Assembly (NCBI RefSeq): GCF_022347725.1 | Contig: NZ_JAKRGB010000024.1 | Span: forward strand, 1-37,943 | DNA length: 37,943 bases | Origin: Ruegeria sp. Ofav3-42 | GTDB lineage: Bacteria > Pseudomonadota > Alphaproteobacteria > Rhodobacterales > Rhodobacteraceae | Direction: 5' to 3' | In this document: in pieces, positions 24,472-31,145 of the stretch | How positions within the stretch are numbered: position 1 is the first letter of the stretch | Layout: every line of letters begins with the position of its first letter | Translations under genes and position numbers: made by a program | The notes under the pieces: model-generated | The model's input: the letters and a program-made list of their open reading frames with translations, nothing else | The model's database searches: none | Told to the model about the DNA's origin: nothing

Positions 24472-25683
24472 ATGACCGACACTCGCCTTCCCGTCACCGT
24501 CCTTTCCGGCTTTCTTGGCGCAGGAAAGACGACACTGTTGAACCGCGTTTTAAACAATCGTGAAGGTCGCCGGGTCGCGGTGATTGTCAACGACATGTCC
24601 GAAGTGAACATCGATGCCGATCTTGTTAGGGCCGACACAGAGTTGTCCCGCACCGATGAGACCCTTGTGGAGATGTCGAACGGGTGCATCTGCTGCACCC
24701 TTCGCGACGACCTGTTGGACGAAGTTCGCAGGCTTGCAGGTGAGGGTCGCTTTGACTACCTGCTGATTGAATCGACGGGGATTTCCGAACCTTTGCCCGT
24801 AGCAGCGACTTTCGATTTCCGCGACGAGTATGGTGACAGCCTGTCGGATGTCTCGCGCCTGGATACGATGGTGACGGTCGTTGATGCCGTGAACCTGCTG
24901 GAAGACTATTCCAGCCACGATTTCCTGAGCGACCGCGGCGAAACGCTGGGTGAGGAAGATGAACGCACGTTGGTTCATCTGCTGACCGATCAGATCGAAT
25001 TTGCCGATGTTGTGATCCTCAACAAGATTGCGGATGCCGGGCCAGAACGTGTGGACGCCGCCCGCAAGATCATTCGAAGCCTGAACGCCGATGCGCGCAT
25101 CATTGAGACGAACCATTCAGATGTGGCTGCCGATGAAATCCTGGACACGGGTCTTTTCGATTTCGAAAAAGCGCATGAACATCCGATGTGGGCCAAAGAA
25201 CTCTATGGGTTTGCGGATCATGTGCCCGAGACCGAAGAATACGGCGTTACCAGCTATGTCTATCGGGCGCGGCAACCCTTTGTGCCAGCGCAGATTCTGA
25301 AGATTTTGAATGGCGATCTGCCGGGCGTTATCCGCGCCAAAGGGCATTTCTGGATCGCAACTCGTCCGGATTGGGTCGCTGAATTTTCGCTCGCAGGGGC
25401 GCTGTCCTCGGTCCAGCCGCTGGGCACCTGGTGGGCTACGGTGCCTGAAGAGCGTCGGCCCGATCACGAAAGCGCGCGGGCTTATATGCAAGCCCATTGG
25501 CAAGAACCTTGGGGTGATCGCCGTCAGGAAATCGTCTTCATCGGCAGCGGTATTGACTGGCCTGCGCTGAAAGCCCGGCTTGATGCCGCCTTGTTGCCTG
25601 CTGACGTTGCTGACCGGCCCGAAGATCTTCCGGACCTGCCCGACCCGTTCCCGATCTGGCGCCGGGCTGAGGCCGCGGCATGA
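24472..25683 (+). CDS. COG0523 (CobW/ZigA-type) metal-chaperone GTPase
   Basis: A 403-residue GTPase. Walker A is GFLGAGKT (13-20), the CxCC metal-binding motif is CICC (72-75, in NGCICCTLRDDLL), SESTG-type switch residues are in IESTGISEPLPVA, and the base-specificity motif is NKIAD (184-188). The CobW C-terminal domain is present (VIRAKGHFWIATRPDWVAEF, and WWATVPEERR). Members deliver or sense zinc under zinc limitation, or cobalt for B12; here no cobalamin genes are near and the next gene is DUF1826, a pairing found in zinc-responsive loci. Its stop overlaps that gene by four bases. Confidence 0.92.
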   Translation: MTDTRLPVTVLSGFLGAGKTTLLNRVLNNREGRRVAVIVNDMSEVNIDADLVRADTELSRTDETLVEMSNGCICCTLRDDLLDEVRRLAGEGRFDYLLIESTGISEPLPVAATFDFRDEYGDSLSDVSRLDTMVTVVDAVNLLEDYSSHDFLSDRGETLGEEDERTLVHLLTDQIEFADVVILNKIADAGPERVDAARKIIRSLNADARIIETNHSDVAADEILDTGLFDFEKAHEHPMWAKELYGFADHVPETEEYGVTSYVYRARQPFVPAQILKILNGDLPGVIRAKGHFWIATRPDWVAEFSLAGALSSVQPLGTWWATVPEERRPDHESARAYMQAHWQEPWGDRRQEIVFIGSGIDWPALKARLDAALLPADVADRPEDLPDLPDPFPIWRRAEAAA

Positions 25684-26333
25684 GTGTGGTTCGAGAAGTC
25701 GTCAAAGACGCGGCAATAGGTGTCGGCGTCGCGGAAACACCGGAAGACCTGTCAGCAATTCATCACCCGGGTTGCGCCGCCACGATTTGGCGCCGGGATC
25801 CATTGCCGAGTTTTCAGTCTTGGATAGACGCGCTTGATCCCGCGCAGTTGCCCAAAGGGCGGTTGATTCTGAGGCCGGACGCGGCGCGCGACGTGGTTGC
25901 TGAACTGTGCGAAACATCAGGAACGCCTGATGGCGAAGAACGAGATCGCCTTGTGGATGACATCGCCGCGCTTTCGGACCTTTTTGCCGGTCTGATGCAG
26001 TCGAAATGGCTGCGGCTGCGTCTGGATGTCATTGCAACAAACGCCTGCCGAAGGTTTCACATCGACGCGGTTACATCGCGCCTCGTCTGCACGTATCGGG
26101 GCACGGGTACGCAATATGGTATTTCGACCGACGGGGCCGAGCCAAACCGAGTTTTCACTGTCCCGACAGGAGCGCCAATCCTGCTGCGCGGGACGCTCTG
26201 GCCCGAAGCGCCAAAATCGGGGCTCTTGCATCGTTCGCCGCCGATCGAAGGAAGCGGCGAGACACGGTTGGTGCTTGTCCTCGATCCCGTTCTTGATCCG
26301 GATAACGAGCCAGATCATCTGCATCGGCACTGA
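25680..26333 (+). CDS. DUF1826-family protein, possibly Fe(II)/2-oxoglutarate-oxygenase-like
   Basis: A 217-residue protein translationally coupled to the COG0523 GTPase (ATGA overlap). The conserved core is CRRFHIDAVTSRLVCTYRG (123-141), then LLRGTLWPE (168-176), LLHRSPPIEG (182-191) and TRLVLVLD (195-202). The pattern H127-x-D129 ... H184 ... R196 has the order and spacing of the metal triad and the co-substrate arginine of Fe(II)/2-oxoglutarate oxygenases. This is my inference; the family is of unknown function as far as I know. C123 and C137 flank the HxD and could bind metal instead. Its partner suggests a role in zinc homeostasis. Confidence 0.82.
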   Translation: MSVVREVVKDAAIGVGVAETPEDLSAIHHPGCAATIWRRDPLPSFQSWIDALDPAQLPKGRLILRPDAARDVVAELCETSGTPDGEERDRLVDDIAALSDLFAGLMQSKWLRLRLDVIATNACRRFHIDAVTSRLVCTYRGTGTQYGISTDGAEPNRVFTVPTGAPILLRGTLWPEAPKSGLLHRSPPIEGSGETRLVLVLDPVLDPDNEPDHLHRH

Positions 26334-26417
26334 AGCAGAAATCACGCAGAGGTCACCAGATGCGGCGCTGCGGCTGGTGACCCGATCCCTATAGCGCACA
26401 TCAATCAACCCAATAAA

Positions 26418-26446
26418 AAAACCGCGCTGAAAAGCGCGGTTCTTTA
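26418..26446 (-). terminator. Terminator of rpmJ (also faces the DUF1826 gene)
   Basis: Stem AACCGCGCT / AGCGCGGTT with a GAAA loop; on the minus strand it is followed by TTTTTTATTG, a good intrinsic terminator for rpmJ. On the plus strand the tail is TCTTT, so it may also stop the DUF1826 transcript. Confidence 0.85.
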
Positions 26447-26464
26447 AAACAGTATCTGCAGTTC

Positions 26465-26590
26465 TTAGCCCTGGCGAGCTTTGAACTTGCGCTGCGTCTT
26501 GTTGATCACGTAGACGCGGCCTTTGCGACGCACAACACGGCAATCACGGTGCCGGTTCTTGAGCGAGCGGAGCGAGTTCTTGACCTTCAT
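26465..26590 (-). CDS. rpmJ: 50S ribosomal protein L36
   Basis: A 41-residue ribosomal protein beginning MKVKNSLRSLKNRHRDCRVV and ending KTQRKFKARQG. It is the short, cysteine-poor (zinc-independent, YkgO-like) form of L36 usual in alphaproteobacteria: only one cysteine remains, so no zinc ribbon can form. Too short for a typical ORF listing but unmistakable. It has its own terminator and lies in front of a zinc-related gene pair on the other strand. Confidence 0.97.
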   Translation of the reverse strand: MKVKNSLRSLKNRHRDCRVVRRKGRVYVINKTQRKFKARQG

Positions 26591-26682
26591 GGTCTGTCTC
26601 CAATCTGCGGCGCCTTCATCAAGGACGTGGCCAGCGCCTGGGTTTGCGGGTGCCCCGGGTCAGACCCGAAACAGTGAATAGA

Positions 26683-26757
26683 TGGTGGGCGGTACAAGGA
26701 TCGAACTTGTGACCCCTTCGATGTCAACGAAGTGCTCTACCGCTGAGCTAACCGCCC
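26683..26757 (-). tRNA. tRNA-Val (GAC)
   Basis: A complete tRNA on the minus strand: acceptor stem GGGCGG..CCGCCC with an encoded ACCA end, D-arm TTAGCTCAGCGGTAGAGC, anticodon stem CTTCG/CGAAG with loop TTGACAT (anticodon GAC, valine), and T-arm with GTTCGAT. All arms pair. Confidence 0.97.
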
Positions 26758-26777
26758 ACTTTACCTTTGCGTGCCCA

Positions 26778-26823
26778 GCCCCATAACGAAATGGGGCGCG
26801 GAACCCCGCGCCGGTAGCGGGGT
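26778..26823. other. Two stable hairpins upstream of the tRNA-Val gene
   Basis: GCCCC/GGGGC (10-base loop) followed by ACCCCGC/GCGGGGT (7-base loop). They sit between the tRNA gene and the divergent formylglutamate hydrolase gene. Perhaps a leader structure or protein-binding site; role unknown. Confidence 0.35.
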
Positions 26824-26905
26824 CTATAAAAGGAGTCGCAAAGGGGTTCAAGGGGTTTGGTAGAACTATTTTCCGGTCTATGTTCAAAGCGAACAAGGAG
26901 TCGCC

Positions 26906-27766
26906 ATGAAGAACGCTGCCTACGTATTGGATATGCCGGTCAAACGCACGTCTTGCGTGGTGTTTTCTTCTCCTCACAGCGGCCGAAACTACCCCGACAC
27001 AATGCTAAACCGCACGGTTCTGAGCCAAAATGTGATTCGGTCGTCGGAAGATGCATTTGTGGATCAGCTGTTTTCTTCGGCCGTTGACCATGGTGCCCCC
27101 CTCATTTCAGCGACCAAGCCACGCGCCTATCTGGACTTGAACCGCAGTGCGGAGGAACTGGATCCGGCACTGATTCAGGGTGCACGCCGACACGGGCACA
27201 ATCCCCGTGTCGCGTCGGGGCTAGGCGTGATTCCCCGGGTCGTCGCCAACGGCCGCGCGATCTATCGCGGAAAGCTGACCATGGACGAGGCGCGCTTGCG
27301 CATCGACACGTGCTGGCGGCCCTATCACGCGCGTCTAAAATCGTTGCTGGCCGAATCGCTCGATACCTTTGGTCAGGCCATTTTGATCGACTGCCACTCG
27401 ATGCCGCATGAGGCCGTTGCTATGGCCAGCACCGCCAAGTCTCAGCGACCGCAGATTGTATTGGGCGACAGGTTCGGGGCCTCGGCATCTGCCGGGATCG
27501 TGGACCGGATTGAGTCGGCCTTTGCGTCGGCCGGTCTGGTCGTCGCGCGAAATGCGCCATTTGCCGGGGCATACGTGACGCAGACCTATGGACGGCCCGG
27601 ACGCAATCAGCATGCCATCCAGATCGAGATCGACCGCTCGCTCTATATGGACGAAGGCAAGATTGAGCCCAGCGATAACTTCGAAGCGTTCCGTGAGACG
27701 TTGCGCCAGGTGATCATGGAGATTTCCGGCATCGGCGGCGAACCTTTGCAACTGGCGGCCGAATAA
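26906..27766 (+). CDS. N-formylglutamate amidohydrolase family protein
   Basis: A 286-residue metallohydrolase of the FGase (HutG-like) family, which releases glutamate from N-formylglutamate at the end of some histidine-degradation routes. Metal- and substrate-binding segments are FSSPHSGRNYPD near the N-terminus, the SSEDAFVDQLF and YLDLNRSAEELDP stretches, LIDCHSMPHEA, and a C-terminal HAIQIEIDRSLYMDE. An AAGGAG ribosome site precedes the ATG. No other histidine-utilisation genes are in the window, so its substrate may be a related N-acyl amino acid. Confidence 0.9.
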   Translation: MKNAAYVLDMPVKRTSCVVFSSPHSGRNYPDTMLNRTVLSQNVIRSSEDAFVDQLFSSAVDHGAPLISATKPRAYLDLNRSAEELDPALIQGARRHGHNPRVASGLGVIPRVVANGRAIYRGKLTMDEARLRIDTCWRPYHARLKSLLAESLDTFGQAILIDCHSMPHEAVAMASTAKSQRPQIVLGDRFGASASAGIVDRIESAFASAGLVVARNAPFAGAYVTQTYGRPGRNQHAIQIEIDRSLYMDEGKIEPSDNFEAFRETLRQVIMEISGIGGEPLQLAAE

Positions 27767-27768
27767 AT

Positions 27769-29022
27769 TCAGCGCAGGGCCCGTCCCTTTACGATCGCAT
27801 CCGTTCCGAACCGGCGTCTGATCTCATCCGTGGCGCGTTCCGCCTGAGATCGCCGGGCGGCGCCGGGGTCCAGAAGGTCGCCCGAGATATCGGCCTGATC
27901 CTCGGGGCACAGATCGGATATCCCGCACCCAAGCAGACGATAAGGCCCTTTGTCCCCGACCTGATCGAACAATCCGCGCGCGGTGCGATAAATGCGGTCC
28001 GCGATCTGCGTGGCATCCCGCAGCGATACGCGCCGGGTTATGATCTTGTGGTTCGCCTGTTTCAGCTTCAGCGTCACAACCCGCCCGGCCAGCCCTTTGG
28101 CTTTGGCCCGGTCTGCGACCTTCTCAGACATGCGCCACAGATGCCCGTCCAGGATGTCCAGACTGGCCGTATCCTCGAAAAACGTGGTCTCGTTGCTGAT
28201 GGATTTCATCGGCTCATGCGAGGACACGCGTCGTTTGTCCTGGCCGCGTGCCAGATGCCAAAGTCGATAGCCCATTGACCCGAACCGCGCGGTCAGCGCC
28301 TCCTGGTCCCAGCGCAGCAGGTCCGAGAAGGTTCGGATACCGGCGCGATCCAGCGACTCCTGCGCGGCCGGACCAATGCCCCAAATCAGGCGCACGGGCT
28401 TGTTGTGCAGGAAGTCGGCCGTTTCCGCCTTGCCGATCACCGAAAATCCACGCGGCTTGTCCAGATCCGAGGCCACCTTTGCCAGAAACTTATTGTGCGA
28501 AAGCCCGATCGAGCCGGTTACGCCCAGTTCATCCTTCATCCGTTTCACCAACCGCGCCAACATCACTGCGGGTGGCGCGCCATGCAGGCGCTGCGTGCCT
28601 GACAGGTCCATGAAGGCTTCGTCCAGTGACAGCGGCTCGATCACAGGGGTCAGTTCGTCCATCATCGTCCTGATCTGGCGGGACACCTCGGCATAGACCG
28701 ACATGCGTGGCTTGATGACAACGGCATCCGGGCAAAGCTGCAGCGCCTTGAACATCGGCATGGCTGAACGAACCCCGCGAATCCGCGCCACATAGCAAGC
28801 CGTGGACACGACACCGCGTTTGCCGCCGCCGATAATCACCGGTTTGTCGGCCAGTTCCGGATTGTCGCGCTTTTCGACCGAGGCATAAAACGCATCGCAA
28901 TCCATATGCGCAATGGACAGGTCAAAAAGCTCGGGGTGCGCCTTGATGCGCGGGCTTCCGCAGGAGGGGCAGCGCGCCTCCTGTTGCATTGTCGAAAAGC
29001 AGTCGCGGCATAAAGCGGGCAT
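27769..29022 (-). CDS. dinB: DNA polymerase IV with an N-terminal four-cysteine finger
   Basis: A Y-family translesion polymerase of about 417 residues; start at ATG 29022, with a GTG nine bases upstream also possible. Catalytic carboxylates are in IAHMDCDAFYASVEK and LSLDEAFMDL; the fingers, thumb (GSIGLSHNKFLAKVASDLDK) and little finger are complete. The odd part is a ~35-residue N-terminal extension with two CxxC pairs (CRDC and CPSC, ten residues apart), the spacing of a zinc ribbon, which E. coli DinB lacks. It ends three bases after the convergent amidohydrolase. Expected to act at stalled forks. Confidence 0.95.
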   Translation of the reverse strand: MPALCRDCFSTMQQEARCPSCGSPRIKAHPELFDLSIAHMDCDAFYASVEKRDNPELADKPVIIGGGKRGVVSTACYVARIRGVRSAMPMFKALQLCPDAVVIKPRMSVYAEVSRQIRTMMDELTPVIEPLSLDEAFMDLSGTQRLHGAPPAVMLARLVKRMKDELGVTGSIGLSHNKFLAKVASDLDKPRGFSVIGKAETADFLHNKPVRLIWGIGPAAQESLDRAGIRTFSDLLRWDQEALTARFGSMGYRLWHLARGQDKRRVSSHEPMKSISNETTFFEDTASLDILDGHLWRMSEKVADRAKAKGLAGRVVTLKLKQANHKIITRRVSLRDATQIADRIYRTARGLFDQVGDKGPYRLLGCGISDLCPEDQADISGDLLDPGAARRSQAERATDEIRRRFGTDAIVKGRALR

Positions 29023-29110
29023 TACGTTCACATCTCAGATTTATGCGCTTTGGTTTGCGTGTGGTGTTGGCTAAAATTTATCCGGTCAGGCAACAAAGAA
29101 AAAGCCGTTC

Positions 29111-29509
29111 ATGCATTTCACCGGAGCAAAGGTTGCACTGTTTCTTGGATCGGACCTGCTGGTGATTCAACGGGACGATAACAAGGAGATCCCTTTTCCG
29201 GGTCATTTTGATTTTCCCGGAGGCGGGCGGGAAGGGGCAGAGACGCCACTGCAATGCGTCACGCGCGAAACGATTGAAGAGGTCGGCCTGCACCTTACCG
29301 CAAAGGATTTTGTCTGGTCGCGTCAATATGGTGAAAACTGGTTCTTCGCAGCGCTCCGTCCGCCCAGCGATGTCAACCTGATCAGATTCGGTGATGAAGG
29401 CCAGGGGTGGTCACTGATGTCGCCAGAATTGTACCTGGAAAACACATTGGCAGTTCCCAATTTCGCGATCCGCTTACGCCACTACATGGCCGCAACAGGG
29501 CTACTTTGA
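29111..29509 (+). CDS. NUDIX hydrolase
   Basis: A 132-residue hydrolase of nucleoside diphosphates linked to another moiety. The full Nudix box is present at residues 38-60: G38, E44, R52-E53, E56-E57 and G59 (GGGREGAETPL, then RETIEEVGL). The N-terminal strand GAKVALFLGSDLLVIQRDD and a FPGHFDFPGG approach loop are normal. Substrate not predictable from sequence. It is divergent from the DNA polymerase IV gene, so a nucleotide-pool cleaning role is conceivable, but that is inference from position. Confidence 0.92.
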   Translation: MHFTGAKVALFLGSDLLVIQRDDNKEIPFPGHFDFPGGGREGAETPLQCVTRETIEEVGLHLTAKDFVWSRQYGENWFFAALRPPSDVNLIRFGDEGQGWSLMSPELYLENTLAVPNFAIRLRHYMAATGLL

Positions 29510-29826
29510 GGCAAACTTTGTTTTCGGAAGAAGACCCCCCGCGATTGGCGGGGGGAGGTGACGGACCTCAGGAAGATATGGTCCGCGGGGAGTATCACGC
29601 CCCTAGAATCGCTCAAATTCCGAGATTTAGATAGGACCGAGATCACACAGTCAAAACTCGCATTTTTCATGTGTGTTTTGGGGCACAGAGACGATTTGGC
29701 GCGGATTGTGTAAAAAGTGACGTAGGGTCAATCATTTGGCGCACCAAAACAGTCAGAAATCAGCATTCCGGATCATCACATCCGGCACAAACAAAAGAGA
29801 AATTTGACCCCTGATGGATTCGATTT
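29510..29826. other. 317-base intergenic region with a terminator hairpin, no gene seen
   Basis: Between the NUDIX and pyrF genes, which converge. A perfect hairpin CCCCCCGC-GATTG-GCGGGGGG at 29535-29555 lies 26 bases after the NUDIX stop and is a probable terminator. The rest shows no coding frame, RNA gene or repeat, apart from a 14-mer at 29718 that recurs at 35925. Confidence 0.5.
29535..29555 (+). terminator. Hairpin terminator after the NUDIX gene
   Basis: Perfect 8-bp all-GC stem with a GATTG loop, followed by AGGTGACGG; strong stem but no T-run, so termination may be partial. Confidence 0.5.
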
Positions 29827-30546
29827 CTAACCTCTATTCGGTGCAATGGCCTGTGGCGACGCCATTTCAGCAAGGATCGCTTCGGCGGCTGACCGAGGGT
29901 CCTCTGCCCGGTAGATCGGACGACCCACAACGATATGGTCTACTCCGTCTGCAATGGCGTTCGCGGGCGTCGCAATCCGTTTCTGATCGCCCAGCTCAGC
30001 CCCTGCAGGCCGTACACCGGGGGTGACGATCAGGCGACCTTCGGCTTGGGGCAGGGCGCGGATCAGGGCGGCCTCTTGCGGGCTTGCGATCACGCCATCG
30101 GCTCCGGCCTCAAGCGCCTTTGCGGCACGTTCGACAACCAGATCCTGCACGTCGCCCTCTTTCAGGAGGCTGGCATCCAGATCATCGCGGTTCAGCGAAG
30201 TCAGGATGGTCACCGCCAGAATCTTGAGGTCCTTGCCCGCGGCGCCCTCTTTCGCGGCGCGCACCACATGCGGATCACCGTGGACGGTGAGGAAATCCAG
30301 ATCGAATTGTGCCAGCCCACGTACGGCGTTCTCAACTGTATTACCGATGTCAAACAGCTTCATGTCCAGAAAGATGCGCTTGCCGTGGTCCTGCTTTAGT
30401 TCATTCGCCAGCGCCAGACCTCCGCCGGTCAGCATGCCCAGTCCGATCTTGTAGAATGACACGGCATCGCCCAGCCGCTCGGCCATGGCCAGACCCTGCA
30501 GGGCGTTCGGAACATCGAGGGCTACGATCAGGCGGTCATCGGACAT
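29827..30546 (-). CDS. pyrF: Orotidine-5'-phosphate decarboxylase
   Basis: A 239-residue TIM-barrel enzyme that decarboxylates OMP to UMP in pyrimidine synthesis. The catalytic D-x-K-x-x-D motif is LDMKLFDIGN (D61, K63, D66). LIVALDVPN at the start, LTVHGDPHV, TILTSLN and VTPGVRPAGAELGDQKR (phosphate-binding end of the barrel) are all present. An AAGGAG site precedes ATG 30546. No other pyr gene is adjacent, which is normal for single pyrF loci. Confidence 0.97.
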   Translation of the reverse strand: MSDDRLIVALDVPNALQGLAMAERLGDAVSFYKIGLGMLTGGGLALANELKQDHGKRIFLDMKLFDIGNTVENAVRGLAQFDLDFLTVHGDPHVVRAAKEGAAGKDLKILAVTILTSLNRDDLDASLLKEGDVQDLVVERAAKALEAGADGVIASPQEAALIRALPQAEGRLIVTPGVRPAGAELGDQKRIATPANAIADGVDHIVVGRPIYRAEDPRSAAEAILAEMASPQAIAPNRG

Positions 30547-30697
30547 GGGGCAAGCTCCTTTTTGGCAAACGTCTGCGTCCTAACGGTTTCGGGCGGTTGT
30601 GTCCATGCGGGACAGGCAGTTGGTCGAATTCAAGCAGCTTTGACCAGACTGTGGTAGGGTGCGCTCATTCATAAGAAGATTTGAGAAAGGCGGGACA

Positions 30698-31018
30698 ATG
30701 AAATGGTGGATTGGCTTCGGCCTCGTTCTGATGTTGCCGGCGTGTCAGGACATGCCGCTTGAGACCGAAGCAGCGGACACAGTCATCGTATCTCCGACAA
30801 ATGATGACCTCAGGCTGGTGCGCGGCTATCGTTCAACTGATGACGATTGCCAACTGACCGGTGAGACCGCGTTTACCGTCAATTTTCTGGATGATGCAGC
30901 GGACCTTGTGTCCTGTCCGAGTGGCAGCGACGCAGCGCAATCTCTGGTGGAAATGTATAACGCGCGCGAGGTGGCGCAAACAGGCGGGTATACCGTCTAC
31001 TCCGTGCCCCGTCGTTAA
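30698..31018 (+). CDS. Small predicted lipoprotein
   Basis: A 106-residue protein from ATG 30698, after an AAAGGCGGG ribosome site. A lipoprotein signal is present: MKWWIGFGLVLMLPAC, with the lipobox LPAC at 13-16. The mature domain has two cysteines (DDCQLTGE and SCPSGSD) that could form a disulphide. No recognised family. It precedes clpB by about 130 bases and is probably transcribed separately, because a heat-shock-type promoter lies between. Confidence 0.7.
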   Translation: MKWWIGFGLVLMLPACQDMPLETEAADTVIVSPTNDDLRLVRGYRSTDDDCQLTGETAFTVNFLDDAADLVSCPSGSDAAQSLVEMYNAREVAQTGGYTVYSVPRR

Positions 31019-31040
31019 GCCGGATTCTGCGGTTTAGCCT

Positions 31041-31068
31041 CTTGAACGGACAAAGATATTTCCCAAAT
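31041..31068 (+). promoter_or_regulatory. Likely RpoH (heat-shock sigma) promoter of clpB
   Basis: CTTGAAC, 13 bases, then TCCCAAAT, close to the sigma-32 consensus CTTGAAA-N13-15-CCCCATNT. It ends 77 bases before the clpB start codon, whose gene is a classical heat-shock target. Confidence 0.65.
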
Positions 31069-31145
31069 GGAATGTGAGGCCCAGACCGACGCGTGCCGCC
31101 AAGCGGGCGCATCACATTCAGGGCGCTTAGGAAAAGGAGATTAGT

